Shown: one piece after another, positions 8,291-16,509 of the stretch
Layout: each line of letters starts with the position of its first letter
Numbering within the stretch: position 1 is the first letter of the stretch
NCBI GenBank assembly: GCA_913776825.1
Contig: CAJYPV010000018.1
Span: 434,001-498,000 of the forward strand
Direction: 5' to 3'
DNA: 64,000 nt
Source of the DNA: Burkholderiaceae bacterium
GTDB taxonomy: Bacteria > Pseudomonadota > Gammaproteobacteria > Burkholderiales > Burkholderiaceae_C
The notes under the pieces: generated by a model
The model's database searches: none
Told to the model about the DNA's origin: nothing
The model's input: only the letters and a program-made list of their open reading frames with translations
Position numbers and translations under genes: made by a program

Positions 8291-9241
8291 ATGAGCTCCA
8301 TCTACAAACTTCAAGAGTCGTACTTTGAGCGATCATTCAATAATCGCTGGGTTTACGATTGCGCTGTCATTGATCGAAATCACGTTAGTTTTATTCTTTT
8401 CAATCAGGTGCGGGAGGACGATGGCATTCGCGTCTTAGGAACCGTTCGATTTGGCGACAATGGATATTGGGATGCAAGCAGATACAGTGGCTTTGTATTC
8501 CCAATGCTGGGCGTCGCTCCGAATCTGGGGAGAACGTCCGTGATGTTGGGGCTCATCGGTCAGGTGGCTGTCCATGGTGACGCCGGGGATGACATGTGGC
8601 CAGAAATCCCTAAATCGCCCGAGGGTCCTCTTCGAACAGGTCCTGCAAATGTAGCAATCATTGACGGAAAGTTGTATGTCTGCGGCGGGTGGCGCCATGT
8701 TTCCTATCTGAATGATGCCAGCGAATGGGTTTCCATTCGGCACAATTTGCCGGATCCACCGAATCCCAGAAGAGCGTCGCGATTTGGATTCGACGCTATC
8801 GGCGGTTTTAATGCCGCAGATATCTATGCGGCTGGCGGTGAAGGGGATCTTTGGCGATTTGACGGCAAGTCGTGGCGCCAATGCCAAGTCCCCACTGATA
8901 TGGCGATGGAAAGTCTGTGTTGTGCGGGAGACGGCAATGTCTATGTGGGCCTGCAGTCAGGCGGCTTAATGCGTGGTCGTGAAGACGAGTGGGAAGTCAT
9001 TCACGAAGACACGATGACCGTTTCCTTCAAGGACATGGTCTGGTTCCAGGATCAACTCTGGTGCACGTCGGAGTACGGCCTATGGACCGTCGGCAAGGAC
9101 GGCAAGTTGATTGACGCCGATGTACCCGCACTGGCTTCTGCATGCTCCGGCAATCTGTCGACGGCCGATGGCATCCTGATGGTGGCCGGTCTCAACGGGG
9201 CGGCCATCCATGACGGCTCAAAGTGGCACAGACTGGTTTGA
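8291..9241 (+). CDS. Orphan propeller-like immunity paralogue
   Basis: 316 aa from ATG 8291 with AAGGA about ten bases upstream. It has the same layout as the 7138 product: R-W-V-Y-D-C-A-V-I-D-R-N, H-N-L-P-D-P-P-N-P-R-R-A-S, D-I-Y-A-A-G-G-E-G-D-L-W-R-F-D-G (~177), G-L-Q-S-G-G-L-M-R-G-R-E-D-E-W. Its 3' half is very close in DNA sequence to the 6027 pseudogene, and I used it as the reference to place that frameshift. It has no signal peptide and no adjacent toxin gene. The propeller fold and immunity role are inferred from the repeats and from relatives at 2215 and 18773. Confidence 0.8.
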   Translation: MSSIYKLQESYFERSFNNRWVYDCAVIDRNHVSFILFNQVREDDGIRVLGTVRFGDNGYWDASRYSGFVFPMLGVAPNLGRTSVMLGLIGQVAVHGDAGDDMWPEIPKSPEGPLRTGPANVAIIDGKLYVCGGWRHVSYLNDASEWVSIRHNLPDPPNPRRASRFGFDAIGGFNAADIYAAGGEGDLWRFDGKSWRQCQVPTDMAMESLCCAGDGNVYVGLQSGGLMRGREDEWEVIHEDTMTVSFKDMVWFQDQLWCTSEYGLWTVGKDGKLIDADVPALASACSGNLSTADGILMVAGLNGAAIHDGSKWHRLV

Positions 9242-9428
9242 TACGCCAACTGCGCCGGGTTGTGATTGAGAGTCGGTAAGGGCAGCTCGTGGCCCCCTAC
9301 GACGACGCAACCTGATCAGCCCATGAATCCGCACTCGGTCTAAGTCACCGCGTCCCAGAGCCTTCCGCTGAATACCCTCTCCGCCATTCCGACCGCAGCC
9401 ACCACCTCCCGCCAAGATCGCCGCCCCC

Positions 9429-10451
9429 ATGCCTTCGCCCCACCTCAGCCGCGCTGCTTGGACCGACGTCTATCAGGGTCAGGAGATCACCGGCGTGGCG
9501 ATCCGCAACCGTCACACGCTGCAGACGCTGTCTCGCCCCGTCACATCGCCGGACACCGCGTCCCGTCTGCTGGACGGCCAGATCCCTTGCCGGGTGGCGA
9601 CGATCTTTCTGGACGATGCGACCGAAGACAACGTCGGCTTCCGGGACCTTGTCGGCATGACGCATCCACGCCTTGGGATCTCCCGCGCGCCATTCCACGA
9701 CGGGCTGCTCGTGGCGTCAATGGATCGCGACGGCGACGTCTATCCATTGGGCGGCGCCGTCGAGGGCCCATTCGAGAAGATCGACGTGGGCCAATGGCCA
9801 GCGCTGCAGCGATTGAGGTGTGTGGGAGACCAAACCTTCGCGGTCGCCTTGGCGCGCGGCATCTACCGTCGCGTGGAACTCGGCCAATGGGAGCGGCTTC
9901 CCGGGCTGCCGAGGCCGACGATCGAATCGGCACTGAGCCGGGCCGGCTTTCGTGATCTCGATGGATGGTCCGCATCCGACCTGTACGCCGTGGGCGGGCT
10001 GGGCGACGTGTGGCACTTCAACGGCAGCGAGTGGCGTGCGATGGACTTCCCCTCCAGCGAGCCGCTCGCCACGGTGACGTGCGGCGGGGATGGTCATGTC
10101 TACATCACGGGGGAGGGCGGCAGTCTCTGGGTCGGACAACGCGCCGATTGGCGACGATTGCTCTCAGGGCAGTCGAGCATCCTCTGGAATGACACCCGAT
10201 GGTTCAACGGCCGGCTGTGGCTCGCCTCCGACTATCAACTCCGCGTCTGGAATGGCCAGACACTCGAAGCGCCATTGCACGACGGGCGGCCGCTGGTCGC
10301 CTCCGGTCATCTGGATGCGCACGACGGGCTGCTCGCGATCGCCGATCTCTGGACGGTCTCCACCTTCGACGGTACCGATTGGCGCTCGGTCGTGGCCCCA
10401 TGGAAATCGTCGGCGGACTTCGACACGGCCCGCCAACCGCGCGGCCATTGA
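9429..10451 (+). CDS. Divergent propeller-like immunity paralogue
   Basis: 340 aa from ATG 9429. It keeps the family core, D-L-Y-A-V-G-G-L-G-D-V-W-H-F-N-G-S-E-W (~184) followed by C-G-G-D-G-H-V-Y-I-T-G and W-L-A-S-D-Y near the end, but diverges elsewhere. Unlike the three copies just upstream its codons are GC-rich like the host's, so it is an older or better-adapted resident. There is no signal peptide. It is followed 53 bases later by the small gene at 10505. An immunity role is inferred from family membership. Confidence 0.7.
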   Translation: MPSPHLSRAAWTDVYQGQEITGVAIRNRHTLQTLSRPVTSPDTASRLLDGQIPCRVATIFLDDATEDNVGFRDLVGMTHPRLGISRAPFHDGLLVASMDRDGDVYPLGGAVEGPFEKIDVGQWPALQRLRCVGDQTFAVALARGIYRRVELGQWERLPGLPRPTIESALSRAGFRDLDGWSASDLYAVGGLGDVWHFNGSEWRAMDFPSSEPLATVTCGGDGHVYITGEGGSLWVGQRADWRRLLSGQSSILWNDTRWFNGRLWLASDYQLRVWNGQTLEAPLHDGRPLVASGHLDAHDGLLAIADLWTVSTFDGTDWRSVVAPWKSSADFDTARQPRGH

Positions 10452-10504
10452 GCACGCGCCTATGATCCCGCTCATCCCCGACCTCGGCCCCACGCCCGCG
10501 CACC

Positions 10505-11005
10505 ATGACGCCAGACCATTTCCCCCAACTCCTCGGACTCACCAACACCGATGAGGCCCTGATCGCTGCGATCATGGCCAACGCGTCCGGTGATGCGAAG
10601 CTCACGCCCAAGAAGGTCCAGGACCTGACAGCCGACTTCGTCATGCTGCGCCAGGCCGGCGTGGTGATGTCCTTCTCCACCCGCGAGACCCACACCAGCG
10701 ATTTCGGCGCACCGCGCGGCGACGGGCCGCGCGTGCTGAGCGGCCTCTTCTATTACCCGCTGGGCAGCGAGGAGGTCGACCCGTATGCTGGCATCGCGCC
10801 GCTCGCGGCCGGCCCGGTGCGCACGCGTGAAGACGCGCTCGCCGCCTATGGCGAACCCACCGACAGCGAGATGGACGACGCCGATGGCGATGACGACGCG
10901 ATCGAATGGGAGCAATGGCACCTGCAAGGCGTGGAGCTCACCGCGGACTACGACGATGACGAACAGGTGGTCACACTCACCGTGTCGCTGCCGATGGTGT
11001 TCTGA
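10505..11005 (+). CDS. Hypothetical acidic protein, possible immunity-type family
   Basis: 166 aa, strongly acidic towards the C-terminus (D-D-A-D-G-D-D-D). It contains P-L-A-A-G-P-V-R-T-R-E-D-A-L-A-A-Y-G-E-P (~99-118), which corresponds to the L-P-F-G-L ... V-R-T-V-L-G motif of the 5458 product, and ends in W-x-x-x-G-V-E-L-T-A-x-Y-D strands. This layout recurs in small proteins near polymorphic toxins. It has no signal peptide or membrane segment. It lies between the immunity array and vgrG. The exact family is not identified. Confidence 0.65.
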   Translation: MTPDHFPQLLGLTNTDEALIAAIMANASGDAKLTPKKVQDLTADFVMLRQAGVVMSFSTRETHTSDFGAPRGDGPRVLSGLFYYPLGSEEVDPYAGIAPLAAGPVRTREDALAAYGEPTDSEMDDADGDDDAIEWEQWHLQGVELTADYDDDEQVVTLTVSLPMVF

Positions 11006-11258
11006 GGACGCGCGATGTGTGACGTCCCACCGACGTGGGACAGGCATCGCGTGAGGGCCGAGGCGGCCGGGCGCGTCGGGAGACGCGACAGGCCGCCGCC
11101 TGAGGGCTGCAGCAGCCGAGCGGGCGCCATGGCCGTCGCGCCCGAGGCCGATGGGTGGCGCCGCCTGCGGGCATTCCCGAGTCTGGCGTGTGACTTTGGT
11201 CGCTTTCCCCATGGGCGGTGCCGGCCTACCGTCAGGCTTGCTTGCCCTCCGCCTCGCC

Positions 11259-13535
11259 ATGCCATCTCCATTTCGCCTCAAGACGCCGCTGCCCGACGAC
11301 ACCCTGCGCGTGCATGCGTGCGCGTCCCGAGAGGGATTGAGTGACCTCGGCGAGACCACGCTCACGCTGCTCAGCGACCGCAGGGACATCCTCGCCAGCG
11401 ACCTGCTCGGCAAGGCCGCCACGCTCACCATCGCGCTGACGGACGAGGCCCCGCGCCACCTCAGCGGCTATGTGACGCGCTTTGCGCAGACCGGCTTCGA
11501 GGGCCGCCACAGCGTCTATCAGATGACGATGGTGCCCTGGCTGTGGCTGCTCACCCGCACGGCGGACTGCCGCATCTTTCAGGAGATGACGGTGCCGGAC
11601 ATCGTCAAGGCGGTGTTCGACGACCACCCGGTCGCGCGCTTCGAATTCAAGCTGCAGCGTCCCTACCGGCGCTGGAACTATTGCGTCCAGTACCGCGAGA
11701 CCGATTTCAACTTCGTCGCCCGACTGCTGGAAAACGAAGGCATCTACTGGTACATGGTCCATGACGAGGGCGGCCACACGCTGGTGCTCGCCGATTCGGC
11801 CAGTGCGCATGATTGCGCGCCCGGCTGCGAATCGCTGCCGTTTTATGGCGGCGGCTCGCAGACCCCGCCACAGCTGGCCTTCGTCGATCAATGGGCCTCG
11901 GTGCAGAGCCTGAAGGCCGGCAAGGTGGTGATCACCGATTTCGACTTCGAACGGCCGTCCACCTCGTTGTTGACCAGCCAGGCCCGCACCCGCAATTACG
12001 ACTTGTCGGACGGCGAGATCTTTGACTTCCCGGGCGGCTATCTCCAGGCCAGCGACGGCTCCCAATACGCCGAGGATCGCCTGGACGAGATCCACACCGT
12101 GCACGACCGCTTCGAGGCCGCCACCAATGCGCAAGGCGTGTGCACCGGTCATTTGCTGTCGCTGACGCGGCATCCACGCGATGACCAGAACGCGACCTAT
12201 CTGGTGATCGGGACCAGCCTGCATCTGCGACAAGCATCGAGCGAATCCGGCTCGGGCGAATCCGACCTGCGCTGTGCCTTCCAGGCCATTCCGTCGACCC
12301 AGCAATTCCGCCCCTTGCGCCGCACGCCCAAGCCGATGGTGCCGGGGCCGCAAACCGCCATCGTCACCGGCCCGGCGGGTGAAGAGATCTTCACCGACAA
12401 ATACGGCCGGGTGAAAGTGCAGTTCCATTGGGACCGTCGCGGCACCCGCAATGAAAAGAGCTCCTGCTGGATCCGCGTGTCTCAGCCGTGGGCGGGCAAG
12501 GGCTGGGGCGGCGTGTCGATTCCGCGGATCGGTCAGGAAGTCGTGGTCGACTTCGTGGAAGGCGATCCGGATCAGCCCCTGATCACCGGCCGGGTCTACA
12601 ACGCTGAACAGATGCCGCCGTTCGAGCTGCCGGCGGGAGGCGTGGTCAGCGGCATCAAATCCAAGAGCCACAAGGCGACCGGCTACAACGAGCTGTCGAT
12701 GGACGACACCGCCGGCAAGGAAAAGATCACCATTCACGGCCAGTACGACATGGCCACCACCGTCGAGCACGACCAGACCTCGACCATTCACAACAACCGC
12801 ACCGACCGGGTGGATGTGGACGATTCGGAATCCGTCGGCAACAACCAGACGCAGACGGTCGGCGTGAATCAGTCGATCACCATTGGATCGAATCAGGACA
12901 TCACCGTCGGGTCCAACCGCAGCAAGACGGTCGGCGCGAATGAGACCCTCACCATCGGCGCGAATCAGGTCGAGACCATCGGCGCGACACGCACGCTGTC
13001 GGTCAGCGGCTCCGACACCCAGAGCTTCGGCAATGTCCAGAACGTCACCGTGTCGCTGATGAAGACCGAGACCATCGGCGCGGTCTATGCGCTGACGGTT
13101 GGCGCCGCGATGAACCATGCAGTCGGCGCGGCGCTGATGCAGGAGGTGGGCGGCGCCAAGGTCGTGGCGGTGGGGGGACTCAGCTCGGAGCAGATCGGCG
13201 TGAGCAAGTCGGTCTCGGCGGGCACCAACATCAGCGAGCAGGCGGGCGCGAAGATCAGTCACAAGGCTGGGGCGTCCTATTCGGTGGACGCCGGCAGCAC
13301 GATGAGTCTGAAGTCGGGTGATGACTACAGCGTCAACAGCAGCGCCAAAGTGGCCATCGAAGCGAAGACGGAACTGGTCCTCAAATGCGGCTCGGCTCAA
13401 CTGATCATGAAGAGCAATGGCGACATCACGCTCAAGGGCGCCGAGATCACCGTGCAGGGCAGTGGCAAGGTCCATGTCAAGGCAGGCGGCGATCTCAATT
13501 TGAAGGGCTCGCCCAACATCAATCAGAACAGCTGA
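11259..13535 (+). CDS. vgrG: VgrG spike protein (TssI)
   Basis: 758 aa from ATG 11259; a longer frame opens at 11151 but its first 36 residues do not look like VgrG. The gp27-like base is recognisable (W-L-W-L-L-T-R-T-A-D-C-R-I-F-Q near residue 83; Y-R-E-T-D-F-N-F-V-A-R-L-L-E-N-E-G-I). The gp5 OB domain follows (K-V-Q-F-H-W-D-R-R-G, W-I-R-V-S-Q-P-W-A-G, then D-P-D-Q-P-L-I-T-G-R-V-Y-N). From ~residue 505 there is a long run of octad-like beta-helix repeats (T-I-G-S-N-Q-D-I, T-V-G-S-N-R-S-K, T-I-G-A-N-Q-V-E) ending in a DUF2345-like tail. It forms the trimeric tip of the injected T6SS spike and heads the second effector cassette, so it probably carries the DUF4150 protein encoded at 17651. Confidence 0.95.
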   Translation: MPSPFRLKTPLPDDTLRVHACASREGLSDLGETTLTLLSDRRDILASDLLGKAATLTIALTDEAPRHLSGYVTRFAQTGFEGRHSVYQMTMVPWLWLLTRTADCRIFQEMTVPDIVKAVFDDHPVARFEFKLQRPYRRWNYCVQYRETDFNFVARLLENEGIYWYMVHDEGGHTLVLADSASAHDCAPGCESLPFYGGGSQTPPQLAFVDQWASVQSLKAGKVVITDFDFERPSTSLLTSQARTRNYDLSDGEIFDFPGGYLQASDGSQYAEDRLDEIHTVHDRFEAATNAQGVCTGHLLSLTRHPRDDQNATYLVIGTSLHLRQASSESGSGESDLRCAFQAIPSTQQFRPLRRTPKPMVPGPQTAIVTGPAGEEIFTDKYGRVKVQFHWDRRGTRNEKSSCWIRVSQPWAGKGWGGVSIPRIGQEVVVDFVEGDPDQPLITGRVYNAEQMPPFELPAGGVVSGIKSKSHKATGYNELSMDDTAGKEKITIHGQYDMATTVEHDQTSTIHNNRTDRVDVDDSESVGNNQTQTVGVNQSITIGSNQDITVGSNRSKTVGANETLTIGANQVETIGATRTLSVSGSDTQSFGNVQNVTVSLMKTETIGAVYALTVGAAMNHAVGAALMQEVGGAKVVAVGGLSSEQIGVSKSVSAGTNISEQAGAKISHKAGASYSVDAGSTMSLKSGDDYSVNSSAKVAIEAKTELVLKCGSAQLIMKSNGDITLKGAEITVQGSGKVHVKAGGDLNLKGSPNINQNS

Positions 13536-13584
13536 GCGGTCGGCATGAAGACACCCCATCGCCCCGCAACTGGAGTGAGTCCGT

Positions 13585-14049
13585 ATGTCCAATCCTTTTG
13601 ACCTCGCGCCCTGGCTGTCGCAGCCCGCAGCCTCAAGCGCCATCGCCCGCGGTGAGGTGGTCTCCGTCGATGAGGACGGCATGGTCCAGGTGGCGATGCC
13701 TGGCTTGGCGCATGGACTGCGATGCCAGGTCCTCAACCCGGATGGCGCGGGTGTGACGTTCTCCGGTGGCGATGCCGTGCTGGTCTGGCGAGACAGCGAA
13801 GACAGCGGCGTGATCCTGGGCGGCATCGGGCCGGTGACCGCCCGCGCCCGATCGGTGGTCGATCCGGCCGAGTGGGCGGGGCGTCCGGAGACGCTGGTGC
13901 TGGAGGCGAAGGGAGACATCGTCCTGCGCAATGGCCAATCCCGTATCCGGCTGGGCGCGCAAGGGGATGTCGAGATCGTCTGCAACAGCTTTGCGACGCG
14001 CAGCCAGAAGCTGCTGAGGCTGTTGTCGCCTCTCATCAAGCTGAACTGA
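13585..14049 (+). CDS. DUF6484 domain protein, T6SS cassette
   Basis: 154 aa. It begins with an OB-like part (G-E-V-V-S-V-D-E-D-G-M-V-Q-V-A-M-P-G, ~24-41; D-A-V-L-V-W-R-D-S-E-D-S-G-V-I-L-G) resembling DUF6484 and the VgrG OB fold, and ends in a short beta-helix-like tail (G-D-I-V-L-R-N-G-Q-S-R-I-R-L-G). Such proteins occur beside vgrG and TIGR02270 genes in T6SS clusters; a spike-associated role is likely but untested. It lies 49 bases after vgrG and in the same direction. Confidence 0.75.
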   Translation: MSNPFDLAPWLSQPAASSAIARGEVVSVDEDGMVQVAMPGLAHGLRCQVLNPDGAGVTFSGGDAVLVWRDSEDSGVILGGIGPVTARARSVVDPAEWAGRPETLVLEAKGDIVLRNGQSRIRLGAQGDVEIVCNSFATRSQKLLRLLSPLIKLN

Positions 14050-14095
14050 CGATGATCTTCCCTGGTTGCCTTGCACCGACCTCGACGCCGCTGTC

Positions 14096-15484
14096 ATGAC
14101 GCACGCGACGATGCTTCGGGACACGCCACGCAGCCTGAGCGTGGACGACGTCTTCGTGGGAGATCCGGGCCTGACGGCCAGGTCGTCACCGGGCTGGCGC
14201 CGTGCGTGGCTGGATCAACCGATGTCCGGCGTGTCCGGCGGGATGGCGGCCTTTCGCAGCAGCGTGGTGGCGCAATGCCTCGACACGGTGGCGGTGTTGC
14301 GCGCCTATCGCGAGCCTCAAGTCGGAGAGCATTGGCAAACACCTGCGGCGTCTGAACGACGCCTGCTGGCGCAGGTCAACGTGATGCTGGGCCTCGGTCA
14401 TGCCGCGTTGGCGCAGGTGGCCGCTGCAGCGATCGACCCCGATCTCCCCGATCCAGGCCGCGTCTTTGCTTCAGTGTTTGTCCTGGGCTGCGCGCGGGAT
14501 CCGGCTTGGCTCAAACGAACGTTCGCCATCGTCCGTGCGGCGGTGCTCAGGCACCCGCAGGAGTCCGCCGCGGCGGTCGAGGCGATGTGCCTCGCGCCGC
14601 ATGCCGGCATCGAGGAGGCGCTGGCCTCCGGCCTGACCGACCCGGACCCCGCCTGGCGCGCGGTCTGCGTGCGTGTGCTGGGATATCGCGGCGCATTGAC
14701 ACAGTCGGAATGGGGCCGGGCGATGAGCGAAGACGCCCCCGCCGTGGTGGCCGCCGCGCTGAACGCACCGGTTCACGGGTTTGAACCTTCATTCTGCGAG
14801 CCCCTGTTGCTGGAGGCGGCGCACGCCTGTCATGAGCCGCTGGTGCGCGGGGCGCTGCGGGCCGGGGTGTCGCTGCGGCTGTCGTCGCTGCACGGTCAGG
14901 CGATGCGGCTGGGTTCAGGCAACCCCCGGTGGGCCGATGCCCTGTACACCGCGGCTCTGTTTGGGCGCTTGCAGGATGCGGAGCTGTTGCTGGCGATGAT
15001 GGCGGGCGGCGAGGATCGGTGGACGGCCGTCCGCGCGGCGGGTCCACTTGGCGCCACCGCCCTGGTGCCTGCGCTCCTTGAGCTGCTGGACAGTGCCGAC
15101 CGGACGGCTGAGGAGTCCGCGCTTCTTCAACAGGCCCTGCATCGAATCACCGGGCTCACCGCGTCGGGTCCCGCTGGCGAATCGACGCTTCCCCCGGCGT
15201 GGTCCTTGCGACAGCAATGGGAACGCTGTCAGTCCCGGTTTCTGGCCGACCGGCGCTATCGGGAGGGTGGGCCGCTCAACGCTGCCGGGTTGATCGAGCG
15301 GCTGCAGGCGCTGACGCCCGCGTCACCGGCTTGTCCCAGTCGGTCCACTCGTCGCGATCTCTATCTGGAACTCGTGGCGGCGAGTCCGAAGGCATTGCCG
15401 CGCTTCTTCCCAGAGGACTTCGTTGGCAGCCAGCGCGAATCGCTGGCGCGCATCGCGTCATCGGTTCACGCCAGCACGCATTGA
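14096..15484 (+). CDS. TIGR02270-type HEAT-repeat-like protein
   Basis: 462 aa from ATG 14096 (a TTG at 14066 and an ATG at 14111 are alternatives). It is Ala/Leu-rich with helical repeats (D-P-A-W-R-A-V-C-V-R-V-L-G-Y-R-G; W-T-A-V-R-A-A-G-P-L-G-A-T-A-L-V-P-A-L) and is a paralogue of the 3252 product. C-terminal D-F-V-G-S-Q-R-E-S-L-A-R is typical of the family as I know it. It sits between the DUF6484 and DUF2169 genes, so it is part of the spike/effector loading set. The function is not established. Confidence 0.8.
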   Translation: MTHATMLRDTPRSLSVDDVFVGDPGLTARSSPGWRRAWLDQPMSGVSGGMAAFRSSVVAQCLDTVAVLRAYREPQVGEHWQTPAASERRLLAQVNVMLGLGHAALAQVAAAAIDPDLPDPGRVFASVFVLGCARDPAWLKRTFAIVRAAVLRHPQESAAAVEAMCLAPHAGIEEALASGLTDPDPAWRAVCVRVLGYRGALTQSEWGRAMSEDAPAVVAAALNAPVHGFEPSFCEPLLLEAAHACHEPLVRGALRAGVSLRLSSLHGQAMRLGSGNPRWADALYTAALFGRLQDAELLLAMMAGGEDRWTAVRAAGPLGATALVPALLELLDSADRTAEESALLQQALHRITGLTASGPAGESTLPPAWSLRQQWERCQSRFLADRRYREGGPLNAAGLIERLQALTPASPACPSRSTRRDLYLELVAASPKALPRFFPEDFVGSQRESLARIASSVHASTH

Positions 15485-15486
15485 CC

Positions 15487-16509
15487 ATGGATGAGCCCGC
15501 GTTCTTCAACCACAGCCCGCATGTCGCGCAGTTGTTGCCGATCCTGGATCGGGACGGCGCGGAAGCGCGCATCGCGATCATCAAGGCCACGTTTGGCCTT
15601 CGGCCCGGAGGCGGGCTGATGGCCGCGGAGCAGCCGCGCGACATCCGGCTCGGGGACGAGCCATGGGGTTCACCGGCGGTGGCCGATCTGCGGCTACCCG
15701 GCGACTTTTGCCTCGCCAAGCCGGGCACCGATGTCGTGTTGAGTGGGTATGCCGTCCCGCCCGATGGCGTCATCACCTCTCACATGGACGTGCATCTGCG
15801 GGTGGCTGATCGCCAGAAGGTGCTGCGGGTTCACGGCGAGCGTGTCTGGCGTCGCGGCATGGGCGGCATCGTCGTCGGACCCAGCGCGCCGCTGGTCCCG
15901 ACGCCGCTGTCATGGTCGCGCGCCTGGGGCGGCTCGGACTTCACCGACCCCGCCCATCCGGTCGAGGAGTGTCGCAACCCCGTCGGGCGTGGCATCTCTC
16001 GCCAACCGGATCGACTGGTGGGTTTGCCGGCCCCACAGATCGAATCGCCAGACGACCCCGTGACTGCCGCAGGCCGGCGCCATGTGCCGGTGGGATGTGC
16101 GCCGCTGGGTCGGCATTTCGAGCCGCGTCGCAGCGCCGCCGGCACCCATGATGCGACGTGGCTCCAATCGGTGTATCCCGGCCGACCGAGCGATTACCGG
16201 GAGGTTCATGAGCAGTGCGCTTCGCCGGATCTCATCTTCACCCAGCCCTTGCGCGGCGGAGAGTCGATCGGCATCGTCGGCGTCCATCATGAGGGACCGA
16301 TTCATTTCGTCCTGCCGAAGTGGATGATTCGCGTGGAAGCCGACATCGATGGCGCCACCGAAGCGCGACGTCCCCATCTGGACACGGTCGTGATCGACAG
16401 CAGTGCGATGGTCGTGGAGCTGGTGTGGCGGGCGCTGTTCCGCTGTCCGGCACGCATGCGTGGGCGCTTCACACGCGTGAAGGTGCAGGCGAAGGAGTTT
16501 CTGTCGTGA
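15487..16509 (+). CDS. DUF2169 T6SS effector adaptor
   Basis: 340 aa from ATG 15487, two bases after the TIGR02270 stop. It opens with F-N-H-S-P-H-V-A-Q-L-L-P and carries I-I-K-A-T-F, S-W-S-R-A-W-G-G-S-D-F, N-P-V-G-R-G and P-V-G-C-A-P-L-G-R-H-F, all typical of DUF2169. In Agrobacterium a DUF2169 protein works with a DUF4150 PAAR-toxin and its VgrG to load the effector. By analogy this protein should chaperone the DUF4150 protein encoded at 17651 onto VgrG. Its stop overlaps the next start (GTGA), so the genes are coupled. Confidence 0.9.
   Translation: MDEPAFFNHSPHVAQLLPILDRDGAEARIAIIKATFGLRPGGGLMAAEQPRDIRLGDEPWGSPAVADLRLPGDFCLAKPGTDVVLSGYAVPPDGVITSHMDVHLRVADRQKVLRVHGERVWRRGMGGIVVGPSAPLVPTPLSWSRAWGGSDFTDPAHPVEECRNPVGRGISRQPDRLVGLPAPQIESPDDPVTAAGRRHVPVGCAPLGRHFEPRRSAAGTHDATWLQSVYPGRPSDYREVHEQCASPDLIFTQPLRGGESIGIVGVHHEGPIHFVLPKWMIRVEADIDGATEARRPHLDTVVIDSSAMVVELVWRALFRCPARMRGRFTRVKVQAKEFLS

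Noticed and set aside
12760-13350. Repeats resembling a tandem DNA array or CRISPR
   Set aside because: They are protein-level octads of the VgrG beta-helix with variable DNA sequence and no spacer pattern.
11232-14039. 935-codon minus-strand open frame
   Set aside because: Antisense to vgrG, whose family motifs are unmistakable; the reverse product is compositionally biased.
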